A DNA stretch of 64,000 bases from Hymenobacter actinosclerus (GCF_900111515.1 NZ_FOHS01000001.1:317419-381418), one strand, 5' to 3'; shown: positions 24,675 to 34,052, counted from the first letter of the stretch. Notes: generated by a model not told the origin, from the letters alone. Numbers and translations: made by a program.

Positions 24675-24787
24675 AACAGAGGAGAATAACAGCAAAAAGG
24701 AACTATTTTGCCTAAAAATTACAAATATTCGGCCAGACAAGTAGCCAGGTGCAACTTTTTCTGCCATTATTCAATCCTGAAAGAAAT

Positions 24788-25261
24788 ATGCCTCCTCAGT
24801 TATACTACATCTCCACATCGCCTGTGAAAATGCCCTGCTGGTTGCCCGCTACTTTGCTTTTGTCTGCCAGCCTGCTGCTCGGTAGCTGCTCCAAAGACCA
24901 GGAGCCCATGCCCGCGCCCCTGTACCTGCTCGACCAGCCCTGGCAGCTCACTGAACTAGCCGGCAAACCGGCCCCGGCAGGCAATGGGGCAGCCAGCCTT
25001 ACCCTGAGCTCAGTCGACAACCTTAGTGCGGGCCAGGCCTGGTGTAATCAATACGGGGGGCGTTTTATGCTGGTGGCCGGCACCTCGTACCTTACCTTTT
25101 CGGACCAGGCCAGTACGCGCGCAACCTGCTCCGAGCAACTGCAGGAAACGCGCTACCTCGATCTGTTGCCTCAGGTCCGGCGCTACACCATCAGTCACCG
25201 CCACCTCCAGCTCTACGATTCGGAGCACTCCCAGCCGCTGCTGGTGTTTGAGGTGAAGTAG
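24788..25261 (+). CDS. META-like lipoprotein
   Basis: 157 residues from ATG 24788; a second ATG at 24830 would give a shorter signal. The lipobox is LLLGSC near residue 35. The mature part starts YLLDQPWQLTELAGKPAPAG and contains WCNQYGGRFMLVAGTSYLTFSDQASTRATC, the layout of a META domain. Likely a periplasmic lipoprotein. It diverges from the plug-domain gene and converges with the barrel protease-like gene. Confidence 0.75.
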   Translation: MPPQLYYISTSPVKMPCWLPATLLLSASLLLGSCSKDQEPMPAPLYLLDQPWQLTELAGKPAPAGNGAASLTLSSVDNLSAGQAWCNQYGGRFMLVAGTSYLTFSDQASTRATCSEQLQETRYLDLLPQVRRYTISHRHLQLYDSEHSQPLLVFEVK

Positions 25262-25389
25262 AGCGTAGGGACTTAGGCGTTAGAGCTTAGATGCCAGTCG
25301 GGTTTGGTGCCACGAGCCACGATTGAACGGTATCCAGCGCAAATTTCAGGTTGCGGTAAGCCCTAACCCCTAAGGCCCTAACACCTCAA
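25262..25389. repeat. Heptanucleotide repeats arranged as an inverted repeat
   Basis: GGGACTTAGGCGTTAGAGCTTAG on the left is echoed in reverse complement by CTAACCCCTAAGGCCCTAAC on the right, in CCCTAAR-like heptamers. A 16-nt word GCAAATTTCAGGTTGC at 25339-25354 recurs exactly at 54537-54552. It fills a convergent junction. Confidence 0.7.
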
Positions 25390-28263
25390 TTAAAACCCTA
25401 TATTGAGCACCAGCGGCTGCACTTCCCAGGCGCCGTAGTACGAGTTGTACACGGTCCGCAATCCTACTTCCAGCGGCGTGCGCAGGCGCAGCGGGTTGAA
25501 GACGGCCGATACGTCGAGGCCGGTGGAGTGGTAGCTGCCGTGCCGCGGGCCCGACTCGCCCCGCACGTAGTCGAGGAAAACGTTGGCCTTGAGGCGCTGC
25601 ACGTAGAGCAGGCGCGTGAGCTGCCAGTGCACGTCGGACAGGGGCAGGCGGTACTCGCCGCTGAGCGATGTGAGGTGGTCGAAGCTGAGGTAGGGCAGGC
25701 CCCGGGGGTAGAAAACAGCGGCCCCAAACCGGTACTCGCGCTGCTGCTGGAATTGGTAGCCCGCCCGCAGTCGCAGGGCATGGTGCAGCCCAAGGCCGGG
25801 CAGAAATAGACTGCCCTGGGCGGCCAGCTGCCGGGCCCGCAGCCCCGTGCCGAAGGGCGTGTCGCGGCCGGTAAGCAGCAGGCTCTGGCCCCCGCGCGGG
25901 GCCACGTCGCGGTAGCTCTGGCGCAGTGTGCGGCTGAAGCTGACGGTGCCCAGCAGCGCGTGAAGCGGCTGCCGGCCCACTTCGTTGGTATAGCGGGCCG
26001 GCAGCTCGTAGCCCTGCGTTTGCTCCAGCTGATAAAACGCGCCCACCGTGAGCGAAGTCAGCATTTTGGAAGTCGTGAGCACCAGCGGCAGGCGGCTGCC
26101 TACGCTCAGGCGGGTGTAATTCCAACGGTCCTCCTGCACGCCGCCGCCGTTGGGCAGCAGTAGGCTCGCCCGCCGGCCGCCGTGCTCCACCCCCAAATCC
26201 AGTACCGGCCCCAGCCCCTGGTAGCTGACATCGGCAAACACGCGGCCGGTGCGCTCGGTGCCGTCGTAGCCCAGGCCCGCCACGGCCTGGGTGGTGCTCA
26301 GCACGTCCTGGGCCCGCAGCCCGAGGCTGAGGCCGCGGCCGTCGGGGCTCTGCACCAGGCCCCAGCCGTAGAGGTTGGGCGCGTGGGGCAGGCGGCGGTA
26401 GCGGCGCGCAACCAGCGCGGGCCCGGCCACCGAATCCAGGGGCAGTACCGGGCCCACGGTGGCCGCGCCTGGCTCGCGGGCCGTCAGCTCGTCGGCATAC
26501 AAATCGGTGGGCGGAATGACGGCTGGGCCAGCAGAAAGAGCAGCCGGCCAGGCGGCAGGACGTAGCGGCATTTCGACTACCCGGCTGCCCTGGGCCCTGA
26601 TTTCGTGGAAGGCCAGCCGCTGGCCGTCGGGGCTGATGGCGGCGTGGTAGCTGCCCACCGGCCGGCTGGTTACCTGCTGCACCGCGCCGGTACTGGTCTG
26701 TACGGCGTACACTTCATCCTGGCCGTTGCGGGGCGAGTTGAACAGTACGTACCCCGGGCCCGGCTGGGGGTGCGAAATGTTGTCGTTGGCGGCTGGCAGC
26801 ACAATGCGGGCCTCGCCGGTGGCTACATCCAGCAACTCCAGGCGCTTGCCGGCTGCCTCCAGCCGCACCACGGCCGCCGTACCTCCATCGGCCCCGAAGC
26901 GCGGGTGCAGGTAGGGCTCGTTGGCGGGGTTTGCGTAGGTGCGCAGTACCCGGCCGGTTTCGGTATCGAGCAGGTGCAGGCGGTGCTGGTAGGCTGAGTC
27001 GGTGCTCACGGCCAGCAGTCGGCTCCCGTCGGGCGAGAGTACGGCGGCCGTGTAGTGGGTGCGGCGGCCAGGGCGGCTGAGGCGGCCGGAAGCCAGATCG
27101 AGCACCCGCAGCTCGGAGTACACCTGCTGCTGCCAGCGCGGGTCGTTGCGAAACTCCAGCCACGCCGCCTTGCCGCCGCCCACCGACAGCTGCTCGGGGT
27201 TGTGGTGCAGGCCCAGCACCAGCCGGGTACGCTCAGGTTGGCCCCGCCCCAGCTCTACCAGCTGGGGCGTGTGGCCCAGCCCGCTCTTGAGGGCCAGTAC
27301 CGTGCTGTCGGTCAGGTACTGCGGATACTGGTACTCGGTGAACACCTTGCCGGTGGCGGCCACCGGAAAGTCGCGGGCCGGCGTCAGGGTTCGGCCGGTT
27401 TGCCGGGCGCGCCAGAGGCTGTCGAGCTCCCGGGTGGTTTGCGCGTACAGGTCGTCGGTGCGCAGGCCCGTCAGGCGGCGCAGCTTGTCGGAAAACGAGA
27501 AGGGGTAAACCGGGAAATCGTAGTAATTATCGAGTACCTGACCCCAGGCGGTGGGGCCGGCCGTGCGTTTGAGGCGGGTGCTGAGGTAGTAGCCCAGCAC
27601 GTAGTGGTTGGGCACGTAGTGGCGGAACGAGCCGCCCGTAGCCTCGGCGTAACTGTAGCGCCGGCCGGCCAGCAAATTGGCCCGGTAGTAGGCCCCGAAG
27701 TTGGGAATCCGCCCCCGTCCGCTCCGGGTAAGCGCCGTTTCGGTGCCCACGGCGTCGCCCTCGGCAAACCAGTCGGGCACGCCCAGCGTCGTCAGGCCCA
27801 GCCCGCCGAAACCGCCCAGCAGGTAGCCCAGCTGCCCCACGCCCCGGTGGGCCTTATCGAACTGCACCACGTGGCGGTACTCGTGCACCGTCAGCTGGTC
27901 GAGCCAGTCGAGGGTGCCCGTCAGGTAAGGGTCCTGGGGGAAGGTGGTGAAGAACTCGGAGTGGCGCGGCAGCAGCGTCACGAAGCCGTTGCCCACGGTC
28001 GTGCGGGTTTGCAGCACCACCGTCACGGGCCGGGCGGCGGCCCCGAGCGAGGCGGCGGCCGGCGTGTGCACCTGCTCCAGCCGCTGGGCCGTGCGCCGGG
28101 CCCGCTCATCGAACCCCGCGGGGTACACCACCCGGAAGTGGGGCGTGCGCACCTCGTACCAGCGCACCCGCGCCGCTACCTGCTGCGCGATGGGCAGCAG
28201 CGTTTGGGCAGAAGCAGACGCGGCGGCCAGCAGCGCCAGCGCAGTGGGAAGGAGCAGGCGCAT
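25390..28263 (-). CDS. HExxH protein with beta-propeller and outer-membrane barrel
   Basis: 957 residues from ATG 28263 (signal MRLLLPTALALLAAASASAQ). Residues 20-300 form a peptidase-like domain with H127-EYR-H131 and a downstream WFAEGDAVGTE (E168), the layout of a gluzincin zinc protease. Residues about 320-620 hold repeated strands such as LSPDGSRLLAVSTDS and ISPDGQRLAFHEI, a TolB/WD40-like propeller. The C-terminal ~300 residues alternate as membrane strands and end in NIGF (terminal Phe), typical of an outer-membrane barrel. So this is probably a surface or periplasm-facing protease anchored by its own barrel. The substrate is unknown. Confidence 0.78.
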   Translation of the reverse strand: MRLLLPTALALLAAASASAQTLLPIAQQVAARVRWYEVRTPHFRVVYPAGFDERARRTAQRLEQVHTPAAASLGAAARPVTVVLQTRTTVGNGFVTLLPRHSEFFTTFPQDPYLTGTLDWLDQLTVHEYRHVVQFDKAHRGVGQLGYLLGGFGGLGLTTLGVPDWFAEGDAVGTETALTRSGRGRIPNFGAYYRANLLAGRRYSYAEATGGSFRHYVPNHYVLGYYLSTRLKRTAGPTAWGQVLDNYYDFPVYPFSFSDKLRRLTGLRTDDLYAQTTRELDSLWRARQTGRTLTPARDFPVAATGKVFTEYQYPQYLTDSTVLALKSGLGHTPQLVELGRGQPERTRLVLGLHHNPEQLSVGGGKAAWLEFRNDPRWQQQVYSELRVLDLASGRLSRPGRRTHYTAAVLSPDGSRLLAVSTDSAYQHRLHLLDTETGRVLRTYANPANEPYLHPRFGADGGTAAVVRLEAAGKRLELLDVATGEARIVLPAANDNISHPQPGPGYVLFNSPRNGQDEVYAVQTSTGAVQQVTSRPVGSYHAAISPDGQRLAFHEIRAQGSRVVEMPLRPAAWPAALSAGPAVIPPTDLYADELTAREPGAATVGPVLPLDSVAGPALVARRYRRLPHAPNLYGWGLVQSPDGRGLSLGLRAQDVLSTTQAVAGLGYDGTERTGRVFADVSYQGLGPVLDLGVEHGGRRASLLLPNGGGVQEDRWNYTRLSVGSRLPLVLTTSKMLTSLTVGAFYQLEQTQGYELPARYTNEVGRQPLHALLGTVSFSRTLRQSYRDVAPRGGQSLLLTGRDTPFGTGLRARQLAAQGSLFLPGLGLHHALRLRAGYQFQQQREYRFGAAVFYPRGLPYLSFDHLTSLSGEYRLPLSDVHWQLTRLLYVQRLKANVFLDYVRGESGPRHGSYHSTGLDVSAVFNPLRLRTPLEVGLRTVYNSYYGAWEVQPLVLNIGF

Positions 28264-28458
28264 AGGTGAAATCAGGAGGGAATGATTGGTTGTGCTGGTG
28301 GCGTGGGCCGGGGGGGAGGTCAGCGGCCGAACGAAGAAACCACCCGGCCGGCCCGAATGCAAGCCGAGGCGCTACGTCCGGCTCGGGCCGGGCCGCGTAT
28401 GTAGGCGCGGTGCGGCCCGGCCGCAAACTTTCTGCCCCCGCTTTTTGTCTTTGTACAC

Positions 28459-29154
28459 ATGACCAATCTACTGAAAAACGGCCTTGCCGCCGTCTGCATT
28501 CTGCTGCTGAGCGCCTGCTCCGAACGGCCCGCCGAAGCCCAGAAAGCCGCCACCGCCCAGGGCGGCCCCGTAATCCGCTCCACGGCCGGCCCCGCGCCCG
28601 CCGACATGACGGGCCTGGCCACGGCCGACTTTGCCGGGGGCTGCTTCTGGTGCACCGAGGAAACGTTTGAGGAAATAAAGGGCGTGAAAGCCGTGGTATC
28701 CGGCTACAGCGGCAGCCCCGAGGCCAACCCCACCTACGAGCAGGTGGGCCGCGGCGAAACCGGCCACGCCGAGTCCATCCAGATATACTACGACCCCAAG
28801 GTGGTGAGCTACGCCACGCTGGTCGACGTGTTCTTCCGCGCCGCCCACGACCCCACCACGCTTAACCGCCAGGGCCCCGACGCCGGCGCGCAGTACCGCT
28901 CCATTGCCTTCTACCGCACCCCCGCCGAGAAAAAAGTCATCGACGACGCCATTGCCCGGGTAAACGCCAGCAAGCAGTACAGCAACCCCATCGTCACGCA
29001 GGTCGTGCCCTTCGAAAAGTTCTGGCCCGCCGAGGGCTACCACCAGGGCTACTTCCGCCTGCACCCCGAAGAGGGCTACGTGCAGAGCGTCTCCACGCCC
29101 AAAGTGGAGAAGTTTCGTCATAAATTCCCGGAGCTGCTGAAGAACCCGCTGTAG
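28459..29154 (+). CDS. msrA: Peptide-methionine (S)-S-oxide reductase, lipoprotein form
   Basis: 231 residues. Reduces methionine-S-sulfoxide in proteins. The catalytic signature is GGCFWCTEETF (C62 the nucleophile), followed by VVSGYSGSPEANPTYEQV, GHAESIQIYYDP, RQGPDAGAQYRSIAFY and AEGYHQGYF. Unlike cytoplasmic MsrA it has a lipoprotein signal (LLLSAC, lipid Cys20), so it should repair oxidised envelope proteins. Recycling Cys residues are not obvious at the C-terminus, so an external reductant is likely. Confidence 0.93.
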   Translation: MTNLLKNGLAAVCILLLSACSERPAEAQKAATAQGGPVIRSTAGPAPADMTGLATADFAGGCFWCTEETFEEIKGVKAVVSGYSGSPEANPTYEQVGRGETGHAESIQIYYDPKVVSYATLVDVFFRAAHDPTTLNRQGPDAGAQYRSIAFYRTPAEKKVIDDAIARVNASKQYSNPIVTQVVPFEKFWPAEGYHQGYFRLHPEEGYVQSVSTPKVEKFRHKFPELLKNPL

Positions 29155-29193
29155 GGTTGAGGGTGAAACAAAGCCCTGACTGACAAACCAGCC

Positions 29194-29306
29194 CGTCATT
29201 CTGAGTGAAGGCGGAGCCGTAGTCGAAGAATCTCGCGGGCCAAAGTAATTCCTTACGTTAGGGTTTACTTTGGCCCGCGAGATTCTTGGTGCTGCTCAGA
29301 ATGACG
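29194..29306. repeat. GTCATTCTGAG-family inverted repeat, copy 1
   Basis: Left arm from 29194 (CGTCATTCTGAGTGAAGG...) and right arm ending at 29306 (...CTCAGAATGACG), with inner complementary parts TCGAAGAATCTCGCGGGCC and GGCCCGCGAGATTCTT. Imperfect, with a few differences near the outer third. Copy 2 is at 58864-59004. Confidence 0.8.
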
Positions 29307-29333
29307 TTTTGTTTTATTCGGTTTAATCCAATT

Positions 29334-29502
29334 TGCGGGCTAAAGCTAGAGCTAGCTCCCCTCCTTGGAAAGGAGGGGCTGGGGGTGGTTGATTGTCATT
29401 GAACAACAGCTAGAAACTAGTTCTAAAAACTGTTCTAGCAGCCTCAACCACCCCCAACCCCTCCTTTCCAAGGAGGGGAGCTAGCTTTAGCTTTAGCCCG
29501 CA
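29334..29502. repeat. Paired inverted-repeat element, second copy
   Basis: Arms 29334-29392 and 29444-29502 (59 nt each) are complementary apart from two mismatches; spacer 51 nt. Contains the CCCCTCCTT/AAGGAGGGG hairpin in each arm and AAGCTA heptamers at the outer ends. Same family as 17118-17249, and the spacers share the word TTGAAC.AC. Confidence 0.8.
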
Positions 29503-29550
29503 ATTCGGGTATTTCAACACGCTGCCTACTTCCCCCACAACCCGCCCGCT

Positions 29551-30720
29551 ATGCCCACCCCCGCCTTCGCCTCCAAACTGCCCGATGTGGGCACGAGCAT
29601 CTTTTCGGTGATGACCCAGCTGGCCCAGGAGTACGGCGCCATCAACCTAGCCCAGGGGTTTCCTGATTACGACCCGCCCCAACCGCTGCTGGAGGCGCTG
29701 GCCCGCCACGTGCTCACGCCCGGCCACCAGCAGTACGCGCCCATGCCCGGCCTGCCGCGGCTGCGCGAGGCCATCAGCCAGCAAACGGCCCACCGCTACG
29801 GCTACACCCCCGATCCGGCCACCGAAATTACCATCACCAGCGGGGCCACCGAGGGCCTGTACGCCGTAATGGCCGCCGTGGTGCGCCCCGGCGACGAGGT
29901 GCTGCTGCTGGAGCCGGCCTACGATTTGTACGCCCCCGCCGTGCGCCTGCAGGGCGGCGTGCCGGTGTACGTGCCCCTGTCTGCGCCCGATTTCCGGCCC
30001 GACTGGGACCGGGTGGCGGCGGCCCTCTCGCCGCGTACCCGGCTGGTGCTCATCAACTCGCCCCACAACCCCACCGGCGCCGTGCTGTCGGCCGCCGACC
30101 TCGACGCGCTGGCCGGCCTGCTGCGCGACACCGACACGCTGCTGCTGAGTGATGAAGTGTACGAGCACATGGTGTTCGATGGAGTAGCGCACACCAGCGT
30201 TTCGGCCCACCCCGAGCTGCGGGCGCGGGCCTTCGTGCTCTCGTCGTTTGGCAAAACCTACCACGCCACCGGCTGGAAGGTGGGCTACTGCCTGGCTCCA
30301 CCGGCCCTCACGGCCGAGCTGCGGCGGGTGCACCAGTTCATCACCTTCAGCGTGAGTACGCCCACCCAGCACGCGCTGGCCGACGTGCTGCCCGATGCCG
30401 CGCTCTACGAAAACCTGCCCGCTTTCTACCAGCAGAAGCGCGACTTGCTGCGCGAGCTGCTGGCGCCCACCGGCTTCGAACTGCTGCCCTCCGGGGGCGG
30501 CTACTTCCAGGTGGCCGGCTTCCGTAACCTGGCCCCGGGCCTCGACGATCTGACGTTTACGCGCCGGCTCACCCAGGAAAGCGGCGTGGCCGTGGTGCCG
30601 CTGTCGGCCTTCTACCACGATGGCCACGACGCGCAGCTGGTGCGCTTCTGCTTTGCCAAAACCGAAGCCACGCTACGGGCCGCCGCCGCCCGCCTGACCA
30701 ACCTGAAGGCGTTTGGCTGA
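29551..30720 (+). CDS. Methionine aminotransferase (YbdL-like)
   Basis: 389 residues, class I/II PLP aminotransferase. Seen: INLAQGFPDYDPPQ near residue 32, YAPMPGLPRLREAI, ITSGATEGLYAV, LINSPHNPTGAVL (PLP Asn), LLSDEVYEHM (PLP Asp/Tyr), and SSFGKTYHATGWKVGY with the Schiff-base Lys. These features fit the kynurenine/methionine transaminase group, which turns 2-oxo-4-methylthiobutyrate into methionine using glutamine. The next gene encodes the matching omega-amidase, which supports this role. Cytoplasmic. Confidence 0.88.
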   Translation: MPTPAFASKLPDVGTSIFSVMTQLAQEYGAINLAQGFPDYDPPQPLLEALARHVLTPGHQQYAPMPGLPRLREAISQQTAHRYGYTPDPATEITITSGATEGLYAVMAAVVRPGDEVLLLEPAYDLYAPAVRLQGGVPVYVPLSAPDFRPDWDRVAAALSPRTRLVLINSPHNPTGAVLSAADLDALAGLLRDTDTLLLSDEVYEHMVFDGVAHTSVSAHPELRARAFVLSSFGKTYHATGWKVGYCLAPPALTAELRRVHQFITFSVSTPTQHALADVLPDAALYENLPAFYQQKRDLLRELLAPTGFELLPSGGGYFQVAGFRNLAPGLDDLTFTRRLTQESGVAVVPLSAFYHDGHDAQLVRFCFAKTEATLRAAAARLTNLKAFG

Positions 30721-30788
30721 ACCACTACGGCGGTGGGTTCGGTTATTTTAGACTATGTTTAGCTCAGACCCCTAAACCGCCTGCTGCC

Positions 30789-31571
30789 TTGTCCAACCTT
30801 ACCGTTTCCTTCATCCAGACCAGCCTGCACTGGCACGAGCCGGAAGCCAACCGGCAAAACCTGGAACGCCAGGCCGGCACCATTTCGGTGCCCACCGACC
30901 TGCTGGTGCTGCCCGAAATGTTCACGACTGGTTTCAGCATGAAGCCACGCGGGCTAGCCGAACCCACCGATGGCCCCACGCTGGCCTGGATGCGGCAGCT
31001 GGCCGCCACTCTCGATGCCGCCGTAACCGGCAGCCTGATGGTGGAGGAGGCCGGCCAGTACTTCAACCGCCTGCTGTGGGTGCGCCCCGACGGCTCGTGG
31101 AGCCACTACGACAAGCGCCACCGCTTTACCATGGCTGGCGAGCACGAGGTGTACGAGGCCGGCACGGCGCGCCTTATCGAGGAGTGGCGGGGCTGGCGCA
31201 TCTGCCCGCTGGTGTGCTACGATCTGCGCTTTCCCGTCTGGAGCCGCAACGACCCGGCCGCGCCCTACGACCTGCTGCTGTACACCGCCAACTGGCCCGC
31301 CGCCCGCCGCACCGCCTGGACGACGCTGCTGCGGGCCCGCGCCATCGAGAACGTAGCCTACACGGTGGGCGTCAACCGCATCGGCCGCGACGACAACGGC
31401 ACCGACTACGCCGGCGACTCGGCCCTGATTGATATGCGCGGCGATTATCTGGTCGAAGTTGGCAACCAGGCCACCAACATCACCCGCACCCTGCGCCGCG
31501 ACGACCTGCTGGAGTTCCGCCAGCGCTTCCCCGCCCTGCACGACGCGGATGGGTTTGAGATGAGTGCCTGA
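30789..31571 (+). CDS. Omega-amidase, nitrilase family
   Basis: 260 residues, TTG start at 30789 (no ATG fits the conserved N-terminus). The catalytic triad of nitrilases is present: Glu in LLVLPEMFTTGF, Lys in HYDKRHRF, Cys in CPLVCYDLRFP. The MFTTGFSM loop is that of the YafV/Nit2 group, which hydrolyses alpha-ketoglutaramate produced by glutamine transaminases. Located 68 nt after the methionine aminotransferase; the two together make the last methionine salvage step irreversible. Confidence 0.87.
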   Translation: MSNLTVSFIQTSLHWHEPEANRQNLERQAGTISVPTDLLVLPEMFTTGFSMKPRGLAEPTDGPTLAWMRQLAATLDAAVTGSLMVEEAGQYFNRLLWVRPDGSWSHYDKRHRFTMAGEHEVYEAGTARLIEEWRGWRICPLVCYDLRFPVWSRNDPAAPYDLLLYTANWPAARRTAWTTLLRARAIENVAYTVGVNRIGRDDNGTDYAGDSALIDMRGDYLVEVGNQATNITRTLRRDDLLEFRQRFPALHDADGFEMSA

Positions 31572-31581
31572 AGTTGTGGAT

Positions 31582-31670
31582 AAGTGCCCCGGTGAAGGAG
31601 TGGACTGGTGAGTGGGGACTGTAGTTCTGTCATGGCACTCATTTCCCTCATTCACCGGGTCACTCATTCG
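31582..31670. repeat. Imperfect inverted repeat at a convergent junction
   Basis: AGTGCCCCGGTGAAGGAG at 31583-31600 pairs imperfectly with the reverse complement of 31636-31670 (core CCCGGTGAA, 9 of 9), plus flanking TGAGTG words. It lies between the omega-amidase gene and a T9SS protein gene. Confidence 0.55.
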
Positions 31671-34010
31671 CTACTGCACCGTCAGCCGCCGTACCCGCAC
31701 GGCGCCGGCTTCGTTCTGGCAGCGCACCAGGTACACGCCCGCGGCCAGGCCGGCTACCGACACCTGATGCACGCGGGCCGCGCCCGTTTGGGGGCGCACC
31801 GTGCGGCCCAGCAGGTCGAGCACCGTCAGGCGCACCGGTTCGTTGGCTTCCACGGTAGTCCGGGCGGTGGCGGGGTTGGGGAACACGCGCACCTCGGGGC
31901 CGGTAAGGGCCGCCGGCGGCTGGTTTGCAGTCACCAGGCCGCCGCGACCCACGAAGGAGCTGATGCCACCGGTTTCCTGGCCCAGAAACAGTTCCGGCAC
32001 CCCGTCGCCGTTCACGTCGGCGGCGGCGGGCACCAGGCGCATATCAAACGAGCCGCCCCAGCGGGCCGCCTCCAGCTGCTGGCTGAGCGGGTTGAAGAGC
32101 AGGTTGCTGCGGCCCGCAAAAACGGCCGGCTGGGCGCGCAGGTCAGCAAAGAGGCGGATGCTGCCATCGGTGGCGGCCGTAAGCAGGTCGGGGCGGCCGT
32201 CGCGGTCGAAATCGGCCACTACCGGGCTCAGGAAGCCGGGCAGCGAGCCGTCGGGGTTGCGCAACTGGCCGTAGTCGTTGTTTTCAAGGCGGAAGCGCTG
32301 GCTTAGCTCGCCGGTGCCGGAGTTGCGGTAGTAGCGCAGCGGCCCGCCGGGGAAGGCCGTCGAGTTGTTGGTTACGCCCAGCAGCAAATCGGGGTGGCCG
32401 TCGCCGTCTACGTCAGCTACGGCGGGCATGGTGTAGCGCTGGTTGGGCAGGTTGGGCAGCTCCACGGCGGCCTCCGGGCTGAAGGCGGCGAGCTGCCCGG
32501 CGGCGGCCGTGTTCAGCACGTAGCGCAGCGAGCCGCCCCCGCCCCGCAGGCTGAAGGACGAGTACAGCAGGTCGGGGCGGCCATCTTCGTTGAGGTCGGC
32601 CAGCACCGGCCGCAGTGCCGCCAGCTTGTAGCGGCTCAAGCCCAGGTAATCGGCATCAATCAGCTGGAAAACGGGTTTTTGGCGGGTGCCCACGTTGCGG
32701 TAATAGCTCAGCACGGCCCGGAAAGCCCCGCCGCCATCGGGACGACCAAGGCCCCCGACCAGCATATCGGGTAGCCCGTCGCCGTCGAGGTCGGCAAAGG
32801 TGGGGGCAGCCTGCTCGCCCACGTCCAGCATGTCGGCGTGCAGGAAGCCGGCCGGCGCGCGGGTCAGTTTCGGGCCGGTGGCCGCGCCGGTGTTGCGGTA
32901 GAGCTGCACCGCGTTGCGGGTGTCCACCGTGTCGTTGTTGTCGCGGTTGTCGAACAGGTTGGGGGCCAGCAGCAGATCGGGAAGGCCGTCGAAGTCGACG
33001 TCGGCGGAGTAGGCGGCCGGCAGGTTGGGCACCCGCGGGGGTTGCCCGTTGAAGGGGGCGGGCGCGTTCAGGCCGGCCGCCGTAAACCGGGCCAGCTGGG
33101 CGGTGCCCTCGTTGCGCAGCACCGTTAGTTCGGCGCAGTTCGAGCGGCCGGTCAGCAGGTCGGCGCGGCCGTCGCCGTCCACGTCGAACACCGTCAGGTT
33201 GTAGCCGGTGGCGTGGGTGGGCCGCCCGGACTCGCCCGGGCCGGCCGGCCGGCACTGGTCGGGGGCGAAGGTGAAGCCGCCGCAGCCGTAGCCGCAGATG
33301 CGCACGCCGCCCCAGTAATCGGAACCCAGCGCGAAGCTCAGGCCCCCGCAGGCCGCGGTGCTGGTGTTGCGGTAGTAGTACAGGCTGGGCGTGTTGGTGC
33401 CGAACTCGGTGGTTATTACATCGAGGCGGCCGTCGCCGTCTACGTCGGCAATGGCGGGCATATTCTCGCCGCCCACCGCTATGTTGATGTTGCCGATGCC
33501 GGGAGCGAAATACGAGAGGGCGTTGGTAATGAGCCGGAAACCAGGCCGGCCCAGCGCGTCGGGCTCGTTACGAAACACGCGGATATTGCTGCCCGATTGG
33601 TCGGCCGTGAACAGGTCGGGGCGGCCGTCGCAGTCGTAGTCGCGTAGCAGCACCCAGCTCTGTAAATCGTTGGGAAACAGGGCGGCGTACTCGGGGGCAA
33701 ACAGCCAGGTGCGGCCGCCGCCGGCCGCCGCCACGCTCAGAAACGGCAGCAGCCGGTGGCTGATGCGGTCGAACACCACCAGGTCGGGCTGCTGGTCGGC
33801 GTTGAGGTCTAGGTTGGAGAACTGGGGCGAATTGAGGCCGCCGGCCCAGGCTTGGCGCAGCGTGTCGCCGGCCTGCACTACTTTTGCCACCGGCCGGAAC
33901 TCAAAGCCGAACCCGGCCGCCTGCTGGGCCAGGGCCGGTTGTGTGCCGGCCAGCAGCAGCGCTGCCAGCGCCAGCAGCCGGCTACCGTTGCTCGTGAAGG
34001 AAATAGTCAT
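31671..34010 (-). CDS. FG-GAP/VCBS repeat protein with T9SS sorting domain
   Basis: 779 residues with a signal peptide (LLALAALLLAGTQPALAQ). The body consists of many FG-GAP-type repeats with calcium-binding-like loops: DLNADQQPDLVVFD, DYDCDGRPDLFTAD, DVDGDGRLDVITTE, DVDGDGRADLLTG, DFDRDGRPDLLTA. These make an integrin-like beta-propeller. The C-terminus (VRVFPNPATARTTVEANEP ... RVRRLTVQ) is a T9SS type A sorting domain. Expected to be exported to the cell surface; ligand unknown. Confidence 0.88.
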   Translation of the reverse strand: MTISFTSNGSRLLALAALLLAGTQPALAQQAAGFGFEFRPVAKVVQAGDTLRQAWAGGLNSPQFSNLDLNADQQPDLVVFDRISHRLLPFLSVAAAGGGRTWLFAPEYAALFPNDLQSWVLLRDYDCDGRPDLFTADQSGSNIRVFRNEPDALGRPGFRLITNALSYFAPGIGNINIAVGGENMPAIADVDGDGRLDVITTEFGTNTPSLYYYRNTSTAACGGLSFALGSDYWGGVRICGYGCGGFTFAPDQCRPAGPGESGRPTHATGYNLTVFDVDGDGRADLLTGRSNCAELTVLRNEGTAQLARFTAAGLNAPAPFNGQPPRVPNLPAAYSADVDFDGLPDLLLAPNLFDNRDNNDTVDTRNAVQLYRNTGAATGPKLTRAPAGFLHADMLDVGEQAAPTFADLDGDGLPDMLVGGLGRPDGGGAFRAVLSYYRNVGTRQKPVFQLIDADYLGLSRYKLAALRPVLADLNEDGRPDLLYSSFSLRGGGGSLRYVLNTAAAGQLAAFSPEAAVELPNLPNQRYTMPAVADVDGDGHPDLLLGVTNNSTAFPGGPLRYYRNSGTGELSQRFRLENNDYGQLRNPDGSLPGFLSPVVADFDRDGRPDLLTAATDGSIRLFADLRAQPAVFAGRSNLLFNPLSQQLEAARWGGSFDMRLVPAAADVNGDGVPELFLGQETGGISSFVGRGGLVTANQPPAALTGPEVRVFPNPATARTTVEANEPVRLTVLDLLGRTVRPQTGAARVHQVSVAGLAAGVYLVRCQNEAGAVRVRRLTVQ

Positions 34011-34052
34011 GGGCGGAATTTCGTTTAGCTTCTAAAATTAGGTACAAACCGC

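Larger units (their letters stand above)
29155..29550. other. 396-nt spacer filled by two repeat elements
   Basis: No gene is visible. The left half is a GTCATTCTGAG-family inverted repeat (29194-29306) and the right half a paired inverted-repeat element (29334-29502). Confidence 0.75.
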
